Positions 41,642 to 51,100 of a stretch of 64,000 bases of DNA are shown in pieces. This DNA comes from Brevibacterium casei CIP 102111 (lineage in GTDB: Bacteria > Actinomycetota > Actinomycetes > Actinomycetales > Brevibacteriaceae): assembly GCF_900169275.1 (NCBI RefSeq), contig NZ_FXZC01000003.1:248001-312000 (forward strand). Direction: 5' to 3'. How positions within the stretch are numbered: the first letter of the stretch is position 1; each line of letters opens with the position of its first letter. A model generated the notes under the pieces. That model had not been told where the DNA came from. It ran no database searches and saw nothing but the letters and a program-made list of their open reading frames with translations. A program made the position numbers and the translations under genes.

Positions 41642-44600
41642 TCATTCCCCTATCGCAGTCCATGCCACGTCGAGCGGGCCGGCAGTGTCCCTGCGCGCCC
41701 AGACGACGAAGCTCGTGGTCGTCTCGTCAATGAAAGTCGCCGCGTGCACCACAGGCCATGCGGTGCGGGCGGTGACCTGAATAGCGGGTTTCGTGGTGAA
41801 CCGTCCCGCCGGGAGGGTGACTGTCGCTGAGACGCGACCATTGTTCGAGGGCACGTTGAGCTGCACCACCCCGGAGGCGACCTTCGGGACACCCGTGACG
41901 GTGCCGTTCGGGTTGAACGTCAACGGCCCCCACCTGCCGGTGCCGTCGCCTTTGACCTCGTAGGTGTTCGACGCCGAGACGATCGATGACGGGGTTGCGG
42001 TCGGGTACGTGTTCACTTCGGCAGGGACTGTGGTCTCACTGTCGAGGTAGTACCACAGCGCCACCGATTTGCCCTGCTGGGTGTTCGTGAACGAACGCCG
42101 GAAGTCAGTACGCTCGGGTGTCGTGGCCTTCTTCGCGGTGAAACCACCGATCGTTTCAACTCCGACCGGCAGCGGAGAACCCAACGCTTTCAAGCGGGCA
42201 CGACGAGGCCACGTGAACCGTGTCGGGGGACTGATCCGCGACGTGTAGTCGAGGGCGTTGTCGCTGTTGAAATCGGTCTCCCACCGGTACGCCACCCACC
42301 AGTCCGGGGAGTCATCTCCTGTCGTCGGCGGCGCGTACTCGTTGATGCGGCCACCGCCGCCGTTGAGCGTGCGGAACTTCCCATCAGCGAAGGCCAGGCC
42401 CGTGTCGCGGCCGTTCTCCGCTGTCTTCCACGACTTCGCCGGGTCCCACACCCCGGAGGTGGAGAACGTCACGATCGCGTCCCCGACGTTGCCGGAGGTC
42501 TTGCGGACGGTGACGAACGTGCCGCCACCCCAGTCGCCGGGGCCGATGTAGATGCCACCAATGTCGGACTTCGTGCCGTCCTTGCAGTCGACGGTCGCAA
42601 TCGTCGCACCGGTCGTCGTGTTGTAGGTGCGCCATAGGAGGTTGCCCCCGTCAGCGCACTGGGCGATGACGACGTTCGTGCCGTCCGTGCCGATGCCCGG
42701 CTTGTAGGTCAGAGGGTTCGTCTTCGACCAGCCGACATCGGTGTACTCCCACTCGCGGAGGAACGCGCCGGCGGTGGAGTACACGCGCACGAAGTACTTG
42801 TACGGGGTGCCGGACTTCTGGCCCAGGAGGAACAGTTCGGAGCCGATCGCGGTGACACCCCCGGCAGCCCAGAATTGGTCCGTCATCGGAATGTTGTCGC
42901 CGATGGCTCCGGACGCCGGGTCGATCGAGATGAGGCGGTCACCCTCGGAGGCGTTGGGGGCGTCGACGAACGTCCAGTACTTCCCGTCCGCCCAGGCCAG
43001 ACCGTAGAGGACACCACCCTCAGGAGGAGTGAACGACCTCGACGCCCAATACGGTTGCACCACAGGGGGTGCCGTTGGGTCCGCGACACCAGCGTCGAGG
43101 ACGAGCTTCGCGCCCTGCCCGAGCCGGTTCTCCGTGTGCCGGAACTCCGCCGGACCAGTCGCCACCAACGATTCCGCTTCAAGGTCTCCCTTGAACGTGG
43201 ACCCGTAGGGGGTGAGTCTGACTCGCCAGTCCTGGTTCTCATCGAACATGGTCAGGCCGTCATCGGCCCAGCGGCCGCGCCCGTCCAGGGTTTCGAACGT
43301 CGCGCCCCGGATGAACATGCCGTTGATCGCGTCGGCCTCGATCATCTCCGCCCGGACCCGCAGGAACTCCGCGATCTTCGCCGTGAGCTCCTCGCTCGCG
43401 GTGATCTTCGGGGCGGTGATCGCGCCGGTGAGGATCGCGTTCTCACCAATGAACTCCTGCGCGGTGACCATTCTCGCGACGACGACCTCGGCCCACAGTT
43501 TCTGGATGACCGCCTCAGCGAGCGCAGCCGACCCGGCTTTGAGGTTGCCGACCTCGAGGACGTCGGCGGCGAGGTGCGGGGTCTGGATGCCACCCGGTTC
43601 GATGAGGGTGCCACCCACCTGGGACCGGAAGTCCGCATCTACAATGCCGACCTCCGCACCTGCAGTCACGCTGATGAATGGCATCGCGTAGGGGGCCGTT
43701 ACCGGCGCGGTCATCGCAACCGATACCTCTGTGACCACGCCTGGCGGCAGGGTCACGGTGTTTCCGCCACCCGACGAGACATATCCGAGGATCGCCGACG
43801 GCTGGTTGTACCAGTAGATGCGCGGTTGCACCTGCACGGGTGTAGTCGAGATGGGATACACGCGGAACCTCAGGACGAGCTTGTCACCGCGAGCGATCTT
43901 GTGATTGAGCTGAGTTGAGGGGCGGAAGCTCGCGGAGATATTCACCCCACTTGTCCCCGCGGCTTTGAGGCGCATATGTGGGCCGAGGCTGAGAGATGCA
44001 TTGGCGGGTTCGAGCGAAATTGCAGCACCCGACCCATATGGAGCGTGCGGGGCAGTGGTCTCGCCGGCCTTCACCTGGTCCCACGGGATCAGGTTCCCGC
44101 CGGCACCGACGAGGATCTTGTCTGCCGCGATCGCATAGGCCCGGATGCGGTTGACGACGTCGAGGAACCCGGTCGTGATCGTCGACGCCTCGATGTTCGA
44201 CAGGACCGCACCGTCGATGACATGCGTGACCCACACGTTGCCGTTCCACCGCCACCGACCGATCTCCCGACCACCCGAACCCAGCGAGGTGAGCTTGATC
44301 CACGTGTCCTCCACGACACCCGCATACGTGGTGGGCGGATTACTGGTGGACCAGGTGGTCTTGTTCTTCAACCCCAACGCCGTGGTGAGGTTGCCCTCCA
44401 CGGCGTCGATCTCGGCCAGGGCGGCGTCGATCGCCTCCTGCCGGGCCTTCGCAATGTCAGCGGGCACGGACTCGAGTTCACCCGCAACGGCGGTGAGCTT
44501 CCCATCAAGTTCCTGCTGCGCCGTCTCCAACGCCTGCTTCGCCTGGTCGATGAGTCTCTGCGCCTCATCGATCGCGGCCTGCACGAGATCCCCATACCCG

Positions 44601-45109
44601 GGAACCTCGACCGTGACCGGGGCAGACATGGCAGACGGCTTCCCGGCCTGCGACCATGCGGCTAGACACACTGTGTGCGTGCCCTTCTCGACGCCGAGGG
44701 ACACCTCATCCCCAGCGGCGGACACAATCGAGCCCTTCGCGTTCTCCGGGGTCGGCGTGACGAATCCGCCCGCCTTCGCGTACACCTGCACGCGAGAGAA
44801 ATCCGTGGGAGCAATAGCGTCGTCCTCAAACATCCCATCCCAGCGGACTTTGATGCCGCCGTAAGTGACCTCGGCGACCGGGGCTGTTGGGGTGGGAGGA
44901 GTCGGACCGGCGACAACGTTGATCGTCGTCCCACCATCGAACTGCTCCCCCACAATCGCACGGAGGTTCCCGTCAGCGTCGTTGAAATCAATCGACCCGC
45001 CCTCAACGGAAGTGCGCTGTGCCTGCGGCTGATTGCCCACGGCACGCACCTGAGTCTCGAGTTCGTCCATGCGCTTCGCGATACCGTCAAGACGCTGATA
45101 CAGGCTCAT
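41642..45109 (-). CDS. Phage tail fibre / minor tail protein, 1155 aa
   Basis: Likely receptor-binding protein. The N-terminus is a coiled coil (QRLDGIAKRMDELETQVRAV) that should dock to the tail tip, followed by a beta-sandwich/FnIII-like part (AEVTYGGIKVRWDGMFEDDA) and a helical region rich in Glu/Ala (AQRLIDQAKQALETAQQELD). The middle resembles a phage minor-tail core (ADKILVGAGGNLIPWDQVKA). Residues ~700-900 look like a beta-propeller or lectin-like region (GVLYGLAWADGKYWTFVDAP, FRTLNGGGGRINEYA), and the C-terminus is beta-rich. ATG 45109 overlaps the upstream stop; the longer frame above it is not used. The variable C-terminal part probably sets host range. Confidence 0.85.
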   Translation of the reverse strand: MSLYQRLDGIAKRMDELETQVRAVGNQPQAQRTSVEGGSIDFNDADGNLRAIVGEQFDGGTTINVVAGPTPPTPTAPVAEVTYGGIKVRWDGMFEDDAIAPTDFSRVQVYAKAGGFVTPTPENAKGSIVSAAGDEVSLGVEKGTHTVCLAAWSQAGKPSAMSAPVTVEVPGYGDLVQAAIDEAQRLIDQAKQALETAQQELDGKLTAVAGELESVPADIAKARQEAIDAALAEIDAVEGNLTTALGLKNKTTWSTSNPPTTYAGVVEDTWIKLTSLGSGGREIGRWRWNGNVWVTHVIDGAVLSNIEASTITTGFLDVVNRIRAYAIAADKILVGAGGNLIPWDQVKAGETTAPHAPYGSGAAISLEPANASLSLGPHMRLKAAGTSGVNISASFRPSTQLNHKIARGDKLVLRFRVYPISTTPVQVQPRIYWYNQPSAILGYVSSGGGNTVTLPPGVVTEVSVAMTAPVTAPYAMPFISVTAGAEVGIVDADFRSQVGGTLIEPGGIQTPHLAADVLEVGNLKAGSAALAEAVIQKLWAEVVVARMVTAQEFIGENAILTGAITAPKITASEELTAKIAEFLRVRAEMIEADAINGMFIRGATFETLDGRGRWADDGLTMFDENQDWRVRLTPYGSTFKGDLEAESLVATGPAEFRHTENRLGQGAKLVLDAGVADPTAPPVVQPYWASRSFTPPEGGVLYGLAWADGKYWTFVDAPNASEGDRLISIDPASGAIGDNIPMTDQFWAAGGVTAIGSELFLLGQKSGTPYKYFVRVYSTAGAFLREWEYTDVGWSKTNPLTYKPGIGTDGTNVVIAQCADGGNLLWRTYNTTTGATIATVDCKDGTKSDIGGIYIGPGDWGGGTFVTVRKTSGNVGDAIVTFSTSGVWDPAKSWKTAENGRDTGLAFADGKFRTLNGGGGRINEYAPPTTGDDSPDWWVAYRWETDFNSDNALDYTSRISPPTRFTWPRRARLKALGSPLPVGVETIGGFTAKKATTPERTDFRRSFTNTQQGKSVALWYYLDSETTVPAEVNTYPTATPSSIVSASNTYEVKGDGTGRWGPLTFNPNGTVTGVPKVASGVVQLNVPSNNGRVSATVTLPAGRFTTKPAIQVTARTAWPVVHAATFIDETTTSFVVWARRDTAGPLDVAWTAIGE

Positions 45110-46197
45110 GTGATCTTCTCCCCCCGCCGAATCTGCAGGCTGCTCGTGTTCTTCTCCGGGTGGTGGATCACCCCCATGACCCGCACCCACAGGTCACCGA
45201 AGTCAGCCCACCCGGGCCCGGATTGGATGAGGATTTCGTCACCCGCCCGGTACGACCCCACGGGGGCGTTCGGGTGGTCGAGTACCTCGATTTCTGTGAT
45301 GTCGAGTTCCCCCGACAGGGCTTTCAACGTGGACGTGGCTCGGGTTTGGGCGATCTGGTCTTTTCCGATCGACTTATCCGACACCACAGCCCACCGCCCC
45401 AATCGATCAGTGGTCTGTGAGTCTTGGGCGCGGACCATTTTCCGGCCCTGCCCGGCCCCGAGGACGAGGACATGCGAGGCGTACTCGTCACCGTCGTCCG
45501 TGGCGCCGATGTTGTCGGGAACGTTCTCCCCGACCACGAATCGCAGGTCCGAGCGTCTGGCCCCAATCCTCGGGTACCCGTACTCGATCTCGTGAACGAT
45601 CCGCTCCCCCGACCACCGGTGTCCGACGGTCCACTCGTACCCGCCGAACTCCGCGAGCTGCTGACGCTCCCGATCAAGGTCGAGGGTCTGCCACCATCCC
45701 AGGTAGTACAGCTCCTTCGACCCCGACACGGACTCGGACATGCGCACCATCCGGGATTTCTTGTCCCCGGTCGGTGTCAGACCCAGGTTGAAGCCGCGCT
45801 GTTTCTGGAACTCCGTGATGATGAGCCGGTCCACCTCGAGGGGGTCCGCGGTGTCGAACTTGTGCTCCCAGATCCACGGCTGCTTCGCCCAATACCCGGT
45901 GTGCCCAATCGTGTCGATCGACAGGGTCGGCCCATCCATGGGCAGGTCGGTGAGGATTCCCCCGCCCCGAATCTGCCCGGACGCTTCGGCGTAGATCGCC
46001 GTGGACCAGGGCTTGAAAATCGGCTTCCCCTGGGGGTCTTTGAGGCGCGCGACCTCGGGAGAGATCTTCCCATCCACACCCCCATGACCCGAGAGCGCCT
46101 CCTGCACTGACACGTCGTCGAGAGGAACGTCCCAGTCGAGCACCGTCTCGGTTCCGTCACCGTTCATGCGGGTAGCAATGTACCGCCACTCAGACAT
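45106..46197 (-). CDS. Phage minor tail protein (siphovirus Gp37-like), 363 aa
   Basis: Resembles the Gp37-like tail-tip proteins of actinobacterial siphoviruses: N-terminal beta domain (WDVPLDDVSVQEALSGHGGV, DGKISPEVARL), WSTAIYAEASGQIRGGGILT, DTIGHTGYWAKQPW, and C-terminal YRAGDEILIQSGPGWADFGD. Probably part of the baseplate ring between the distal tail protein and fibre. It abuts its neighbours with almost no gap. Confidence 0.8.
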   Translation of the reverse strand: MSEWRYIATRMNGDGTETVLDWDVPLDDVSVQEALSGHGGVDGKISPEVARLKDPQGKPIFKPWSTAIYAEASGQIRGGGILTDLPMDGPTLSIDTIGHTGYWAKQPWIWEHKFDTADPLEVDRLIITEFQKQRGFNLGLTPTGDKKSRMVRMSESVSGSKELYYLGWWQTLDLDRERQQLAEFGGYEWTVGHRWSGERIVHEIEYGYPRIGARRSDLRFVVGENVPDNIGATDDGDEYASHVLVLGAGQGRKMVRAQDSQTTDRLGRWAVVSDKSIGKDQIAQTRATSTLKALSGELDITEIEVLDHPNAPVGSYRAGDEILIQSGPGWADFGDLWVRVMGVIHHPEKNTSSLQIRRGEKIT

Positions 46198-46200
46198 GGG

Positions 46201-47226
46201 TCACTCCGTGGACATGTCGGGCACCTGCAGGAACTGCACTGTCAGATCCAGACCGGAAACCCCGTCCATCCTCACCGCGCCGGCGATCGTGGATGAATCG
46301 TGCCGACGTGCCCTGAACGCGAACGTTGCCTCTTTCCCCCGCATGGCTGCTGGAATGTACCGGTCATCGGAACTCAACCAGTCGTCGCGTGACACTGGCC
46401 CCTCGGAGGCATCGAACGCGAACTCCTGCGTGTTGTACGGGAACGGTTGCCCGTTGTAGTTGCCCTCAGCTGAGGAGGGGCCGTAGTTGATCCAGTACCG
46501 TCCCCACACGTTGGCGTTGCGTTCGTACCGCACCTTGTACCAGGAGGGCTTGATGATCATTCGGGTCGCCCAGTCGGGGACGTCGATGCGCTGCCTGGCG
46601 CCGGTGGGTGTGCCGTCGCCGGGGAACCATTCACCGGCCGCGGTCTTCGAGTTCAGCGCCATGCCCTGATCGGAAGCCACCGAGGCACGGGACCGGTCCA
46701 CCGTCCACTGCTTCGGGTCCGCGATCTGACGCAGGTCCGTGATCATCTGGTTCGTGATCGTCGCCGTGTTCGCCGGTTGGTCGATGCGCGCCAGCAACAT
46801 GTACGGCGCGTTCGCTGGGAGCGACGTTGACACCTGATAGGAGTTGTACGGTCCCGTCTTGATGTTCGCGGGCTGCTGGCCGGCATACTGGGAGTCCTGG
46901 ATGAGCACGTACACGTACTTCACCGCCGCCCCCGCCGATCCGGTTGCGGCCACTGGCGCGTCAGTGAACGACTGCTCCTGCACCCCATAGGACTGGCCGA
47001 ACACACCCGGGTACGTGGATTTGATTGCCCCGGATCCTTTGAGGATTCGGACGGCCGCACCGGGCACGGGGAGCTGGGTGACCCGGAAGTCGTTGGCTTC
47101 GATGATCCCTGTACCGCCCTTGGTGGAGACGTACAGGCCGACGCGGGCGAGTTCGACGGAGTTATCCGCACCACCCTTACCGTCGACACCACCTGAGGTG
47201 GCCCATGGGACAGGACGTAGAGGCAT
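46201..47226 (-). CDS. Phage minor tail protein, 341 aa
   Basis: Tail-tip protein of actinophage type. The N-terminus, PWATSGGVDGKGGADNSVEL, then ARVGLYVSTKGGTGIIEAND and LPVPGAAVRILKGSGAIKST, is typical of minor tail proteins near the fibre. The rest is beta-rich, with aromatic surface patches (RMIIKPSWYKVRYERNANVW). No enzymatic motif is seen. It lies between the distal tail protein and the Gp37-like gene, with one- to three-base junctions. Confidence 0.75.
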   Translation of the reverse strand: MPLRPVPWATSGGVDGKGGADNSVELARVGLYVSTKGGTGIIEANDFRVTQLPVPGAAVRILKGSGAIKSTYPGVFGQSYGVQEQSFTDAPVAATGSAGAAVKYVYVLIQDSQYAGQQPANIKTGPYNSYQVSTSLPANAPYMLLARIDQPANTATITNQMITDLRQIADPKQWTVDRSRASVASDQGMALNSKTAAGEWFPGDGTPTGARQRIDVPDWATRMIIKPSWYKVRYERNANVWGRYWINYGPSSAEGNYNGQPFPYNTQEFAFDASEGPVSRDDWLSSDDRYIPAAMRGKEATFAFRARRHDSSTIAGAVRMDGVSGLDLTVQFLQVPDMSTE

Positions 47227-47227
47227 A

Positions 47228-48109
47228 TCAGGCTCCTAGTGTTGTGTGGGCTGAACCCCAACGGATGGTGGCCGTGGCTGATCCGGTTTGGTCGGTGCCG
47301 CGGAAGGTGAACTCGGACGACCCGGGTGGGACGACGACCCGGTCGAGTCGGGAGTTCCGGGAGAGTTTCCCTGCCAGGGAGGTGCCGTCGTTGCGGCGCA
47401 CGGTCCTGGCGCGGGCGTTGATCGTGACCGTCTGGTCGTAGAGCAGGGTCGCGTCCAGGTCGAGGGTCCAGCCCTTGCCTGTGACGATGGGGTGGTCGAT
47501 GGGGCCGGTGATCGTGATCGTCACGTCCCCAGTCGGTCTGGTCCCGGTGTTCGTGACGATGCCCTGACGTTGCCCGCCGGTGAGGGTGGCCCAGGGGAAC
47601 ACGATCGGGAACACCAGCCCTGCGGCCTGCGGCGGGGTGATGGACAAAGTGACTTGCCCTCCCCCGCCGTGGTCGGGGTCGCCGTAGAACAGTGCATCTG
47701 AGCGGTCGAAGATCGCTGTCCCCTCCGCGTGGGTGCGGGCGAACAGCTCAGTGTCCTCCACATCAAGGTCGCGGGGTCTCCCGTAGGTGCGGAACGTGCG
47801 CCCGTGGGCACCGATCTCGAGCACCGACTCCTCACCGGGTGCACGGTTCGCCGCCGACGACCAGGCTTCTGCGAACTCCGCGAGCGCCCGGAACTCCTCC
47901 TCGGGCGTGGAGCTCTTCGTGAAGATCCCCAGCTTGATCGGCTGGGGGTCTTTGAAGTCACGCCCGAGGAGGATGGTGTTCCCGACCGGGTTGGGCTGGT
48001 CCTGGACTCGCCATTTGATGTTCGTCGCCTGCACTGAGGACACGGACACTGGGTGCCCGCAGCCGAACCGGTACCCGTTGATCGCGAACTCACCATTCGC
48101 AAGCTGCAT
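47228..48109 (-). CDS. Phage distal tail (Dit-like) protein, 293 aa
   Basis: Immediately downstream of the tape measure, the standard place for the distal tail protein. NGEFAINGYRFGCGHPVSVS, then FKDPQPIKLGIFTKSSTPEE, GRTFRTYGRPRDLD and GTAIFDRSDALFYGDP match the N-terminal ring domain, and PTGDVTITITGPIDHPIVTG the C-terminal beta domain. The ATG shares one base with the tape-measure stop (TGATG). It forms the hub joining tail tube and tip. Confidence 0.85.
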   Translation of the reverse strand: MQLANGEFAINGYRFGCGHPVSVSSVQATNIKWRVQDQPNPVGNTILLGRDFKDPQPIKLGIFTKSSTPEEEFRALAEFAEAWSSAANRAPGEESVLEIGAHGRTFRTYGRPRDLDVEDTELFARTHAEGTAIFDRSDALFYGDPDHGGGGQVTLSITPPQAAGLVFPIVFPWATLTGGQRQGIVTNTGTRPTGDVTITITGPIDHPIVTGKGWTLDLDATLLYDQTVTINARARTVRRNDGTSLAGKLSRNSRLDRVVVPPGSSEFTFRGTDQTGSATATIRWGSAHTTLGA

Positions 48110-51100
48110 CAGATGGCTCCGATCTTCTGGGAGGATTTCGACCTGCGGGACACCGACTGGTCGTAACCAGTGCCCACAGCAGTGACGACGGCGGCATCGA
48201 ACTCGTGCTGTCCGGCCTTGAGGGTGAACCGCACGCCGTTCATTGCCGCGGCGATCGACTCCGGGGAGACACCGTTGGCGGTGACAGCGTCCGCGACGGC
48301 CCGGGTGAATGCGGCCTGGTCGAACTGCATTCCCCTTTGGGTGGGGACGTACATGCGGTTCTCGGCCATGAACCTCATGGAGTCCGGGTTCGACATGACC
48401 TGCTCGCCACCGGCGAAGTTCACGAGTTCTGGCCCGTTCTCTCCGACGACAGCAAGACCGCGCCTGGCTGCACGCGTGCCACCCTCGTACCAGTTGTTGC
48501 GCTCCCAGAATCGGCGGGCACCCCGCACATCGCCGTACCGCTGCTTGATGTACTTCAGCCCGTACTCGATCTGCTTACGCGGATCCGAGGTCTTCTGACC
48601 CCCGACCGTGCCCCAGGTACCGTTGAGGAACTGGAACAGCCCGTAAGCCGTGCTCGTTGGGTTCTGGGCGTTGGGATTCCAGGAGGATTCCTTGTTGACA
48701 AGCCAGTTGAGGTCACCCCACTGGTCGCCCCAGCCCATGGCCTCGAGCATCTGCTTCGCCATCTGCTTCACTGGACCGTTGGCAACGTTCGAGAAGTCAG
48801 CGCCACTGGCACCTGCGGTCTTCCCGAACTCCTTAGCCTTGCCCACGAGTCCCTCGGAAACCTGGGACATGATGCCCTTGCCGAGCTGCCCAGCCACCCC
48901 CGACGGGAGCAACTTGGCGTGCTTGGCGTAGATCTGTTGCGTCAGCTTCTGTGCCGCCAGCCCGTACGATGCCGACAGATCCGACCCCGCCGAGACCCCT
49001 GCCCTGTCGAGGAAGGGATGCGACATGGGCATGAACTCGTCACCGAACGCACCCGGCGTCATGTCCGCAGCACCACCGGCCGGCACCGAGCGGTTTGCCC
49101 AGTGCACGTGATTCCAGTGGATGGCACGGACAGCACCCGAGTAGGTGTACGGTCGGCCGTTCTTGATCTGCCTGCCGTTGGCCGGGGAGTAGATGATCTC
49201 CGAACTGTTCCTGTAGTTGTTGTACAGGAAGTCGAAGATCTGCTGCAACGGTCCACCGAGGTCAACGGCGTAGCCACCAGAGTGCAAGGATCGGTTCCCT
49301 GACACCGTGGTCGACCCACCCCGATACCCCGAGTTCAGCCGAGCGGACGGGAACTGTTTCTTCACGATCCCGTACAGGCCACGCCACACACCCGAGTCGG
49401 CGAATGCGTTCACACCCGGGACGGGTCCGTAGACACCGCCTGAGACGAACGCGCCACCACCGGTCTGCATGTGCAGGAGATCGTCGAGACGACCCTGCCT
49501 GGCCGCGTCGTTCTGAGCCTTCACTCCGGCTTCGCCGCCCATGGCGCGCGTCCACTCGGGCCGCATGATCGCCTCACCCCCGGAGAGGTAGAGGTTCCCT
49601 GCGGTCGGTGAGTAGAACTCGTGCACGTCACGACCGGGCGTGTACCCGGGCATGACACCACCGGACTCGAACTTGAGCGCGTTCGGTGCTTTGAGCTTCA
49701 CGCCCACGTCACCGAACGCTTTGTTCACCTCGGCGGTGAAGGAGGCGAAGACGGCGATCAGCCGGTTGAGATTGGTGCCGAGTTCGGGGCGTGCCCCGCG
49801 CATCTCCGCGTTCATCCCAGCCCGGATCGCATCAAACGCCGCATTCGACGCAGACGACATCGCGCCGAAAGCTTCCCTGTTGGAAGCTTTCATGCTCCCC
49901 AGGTGTGCACCGTAATCGGCTCGGAAGCCGATCATTGTGCCATCAGCGTTCGTGCGCATATCGCGCAGTTTCTGGCTCGTGGTCAGGCGCATCGACTCGA
50001 AATCGGTGAGGTTCTGCGCCCGCATCTGGCCCTGCTTGTCGGCCATGACCGCGCGCATCGCTTCCTGCTCCGAGGTCAGAGCAGTGCGAGACCCCAGCTG
50101 CTTCGCGGCGATCGTTGCCCGCATCTGCTCCTGCTGGGCCTGCACGTTCGTCAGCATCCCCAGTTGGCTCTGCTGAGTCGTCGCGAGCATCCCCGACTGC
50201 TGAGCCTGAGTCTGTGCGAGCATCGACTGCTGACTGGACTGGGTCGCGGACAGCATCCCGGTCTGTTTCGCCTGGGTGTCCGTGAGCATCCCGGCCTGCG
50301 CGGCCTGGGTCTGCGAGAGCATTCCCGCCCACCCCTCGGCGACTGCCGACTGCATGGTCGACATCGCATCGAGAGTGGTGGCGGACATGTCCTGCATCGC
50401 CAGACCGGCCAGCCCCTCATCGTCAGCGACGACTGGGGACACGCCCACATCCATCGATACCGGACCCATCGCGGGCACTGCCGCGGCGCCGAGCATCGCG
50501 GCCGCTGACTGCACATCCGAGACTCCGCCGAGCATGCCCTGCACGAGACCCTCCGCGGTGAACCCGCCGAGTTCGGCCATGACCGTCGAAGGCGACCGGA
50601 TGCCGAGAACGGACTTGAACGTCGACTCCATGACTTTCGCGAGGTTCGCGATCGCGGTTTCGACGTTCTTCTTCTTGCCTTCGAGCCCCCGGACCACACC
50701 GTCAGCGGCGGCGGAGCCTCCCTTGTAGAAGCCTTCCGTGACATACTGACCGGCCTGGTTGGCGTACTGCTCGTACTCCGCCCACGCCCCCAGATACGAC
50801 TTCCGGTCCGCCGCGGTGGCGTCGATGAACGAGTCCGCCATGTTGGAGCCCTCGACGACACCGGCCTGAGCGATTTCCTGGACGATCGCACCCGGGACAC
50901 CCAACTGGACGAGCTTCTTGAGCTTGCCCGCGAACGCCTTCATCGCACCGACGTCGACGCGCAACGACTTGGCTGCCTGGCCCAGGTTGGACCCGGTCAC
51001 CCATTTGCCGCCCACGTTCGTGGAGAACGTTCCCACGTCGAGATCCCGACCGTTGAGCAGGGAGTTGACGACGGAGGACTTGATCCCCTTGAGTTCCTGT

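Noticed and set aside
50091..50322. CRISPR-like 33-bp repeat array
   Set aside because: The repeats are contiguous, degenerate, in frame and inside the tape-measure gene; no spacers.
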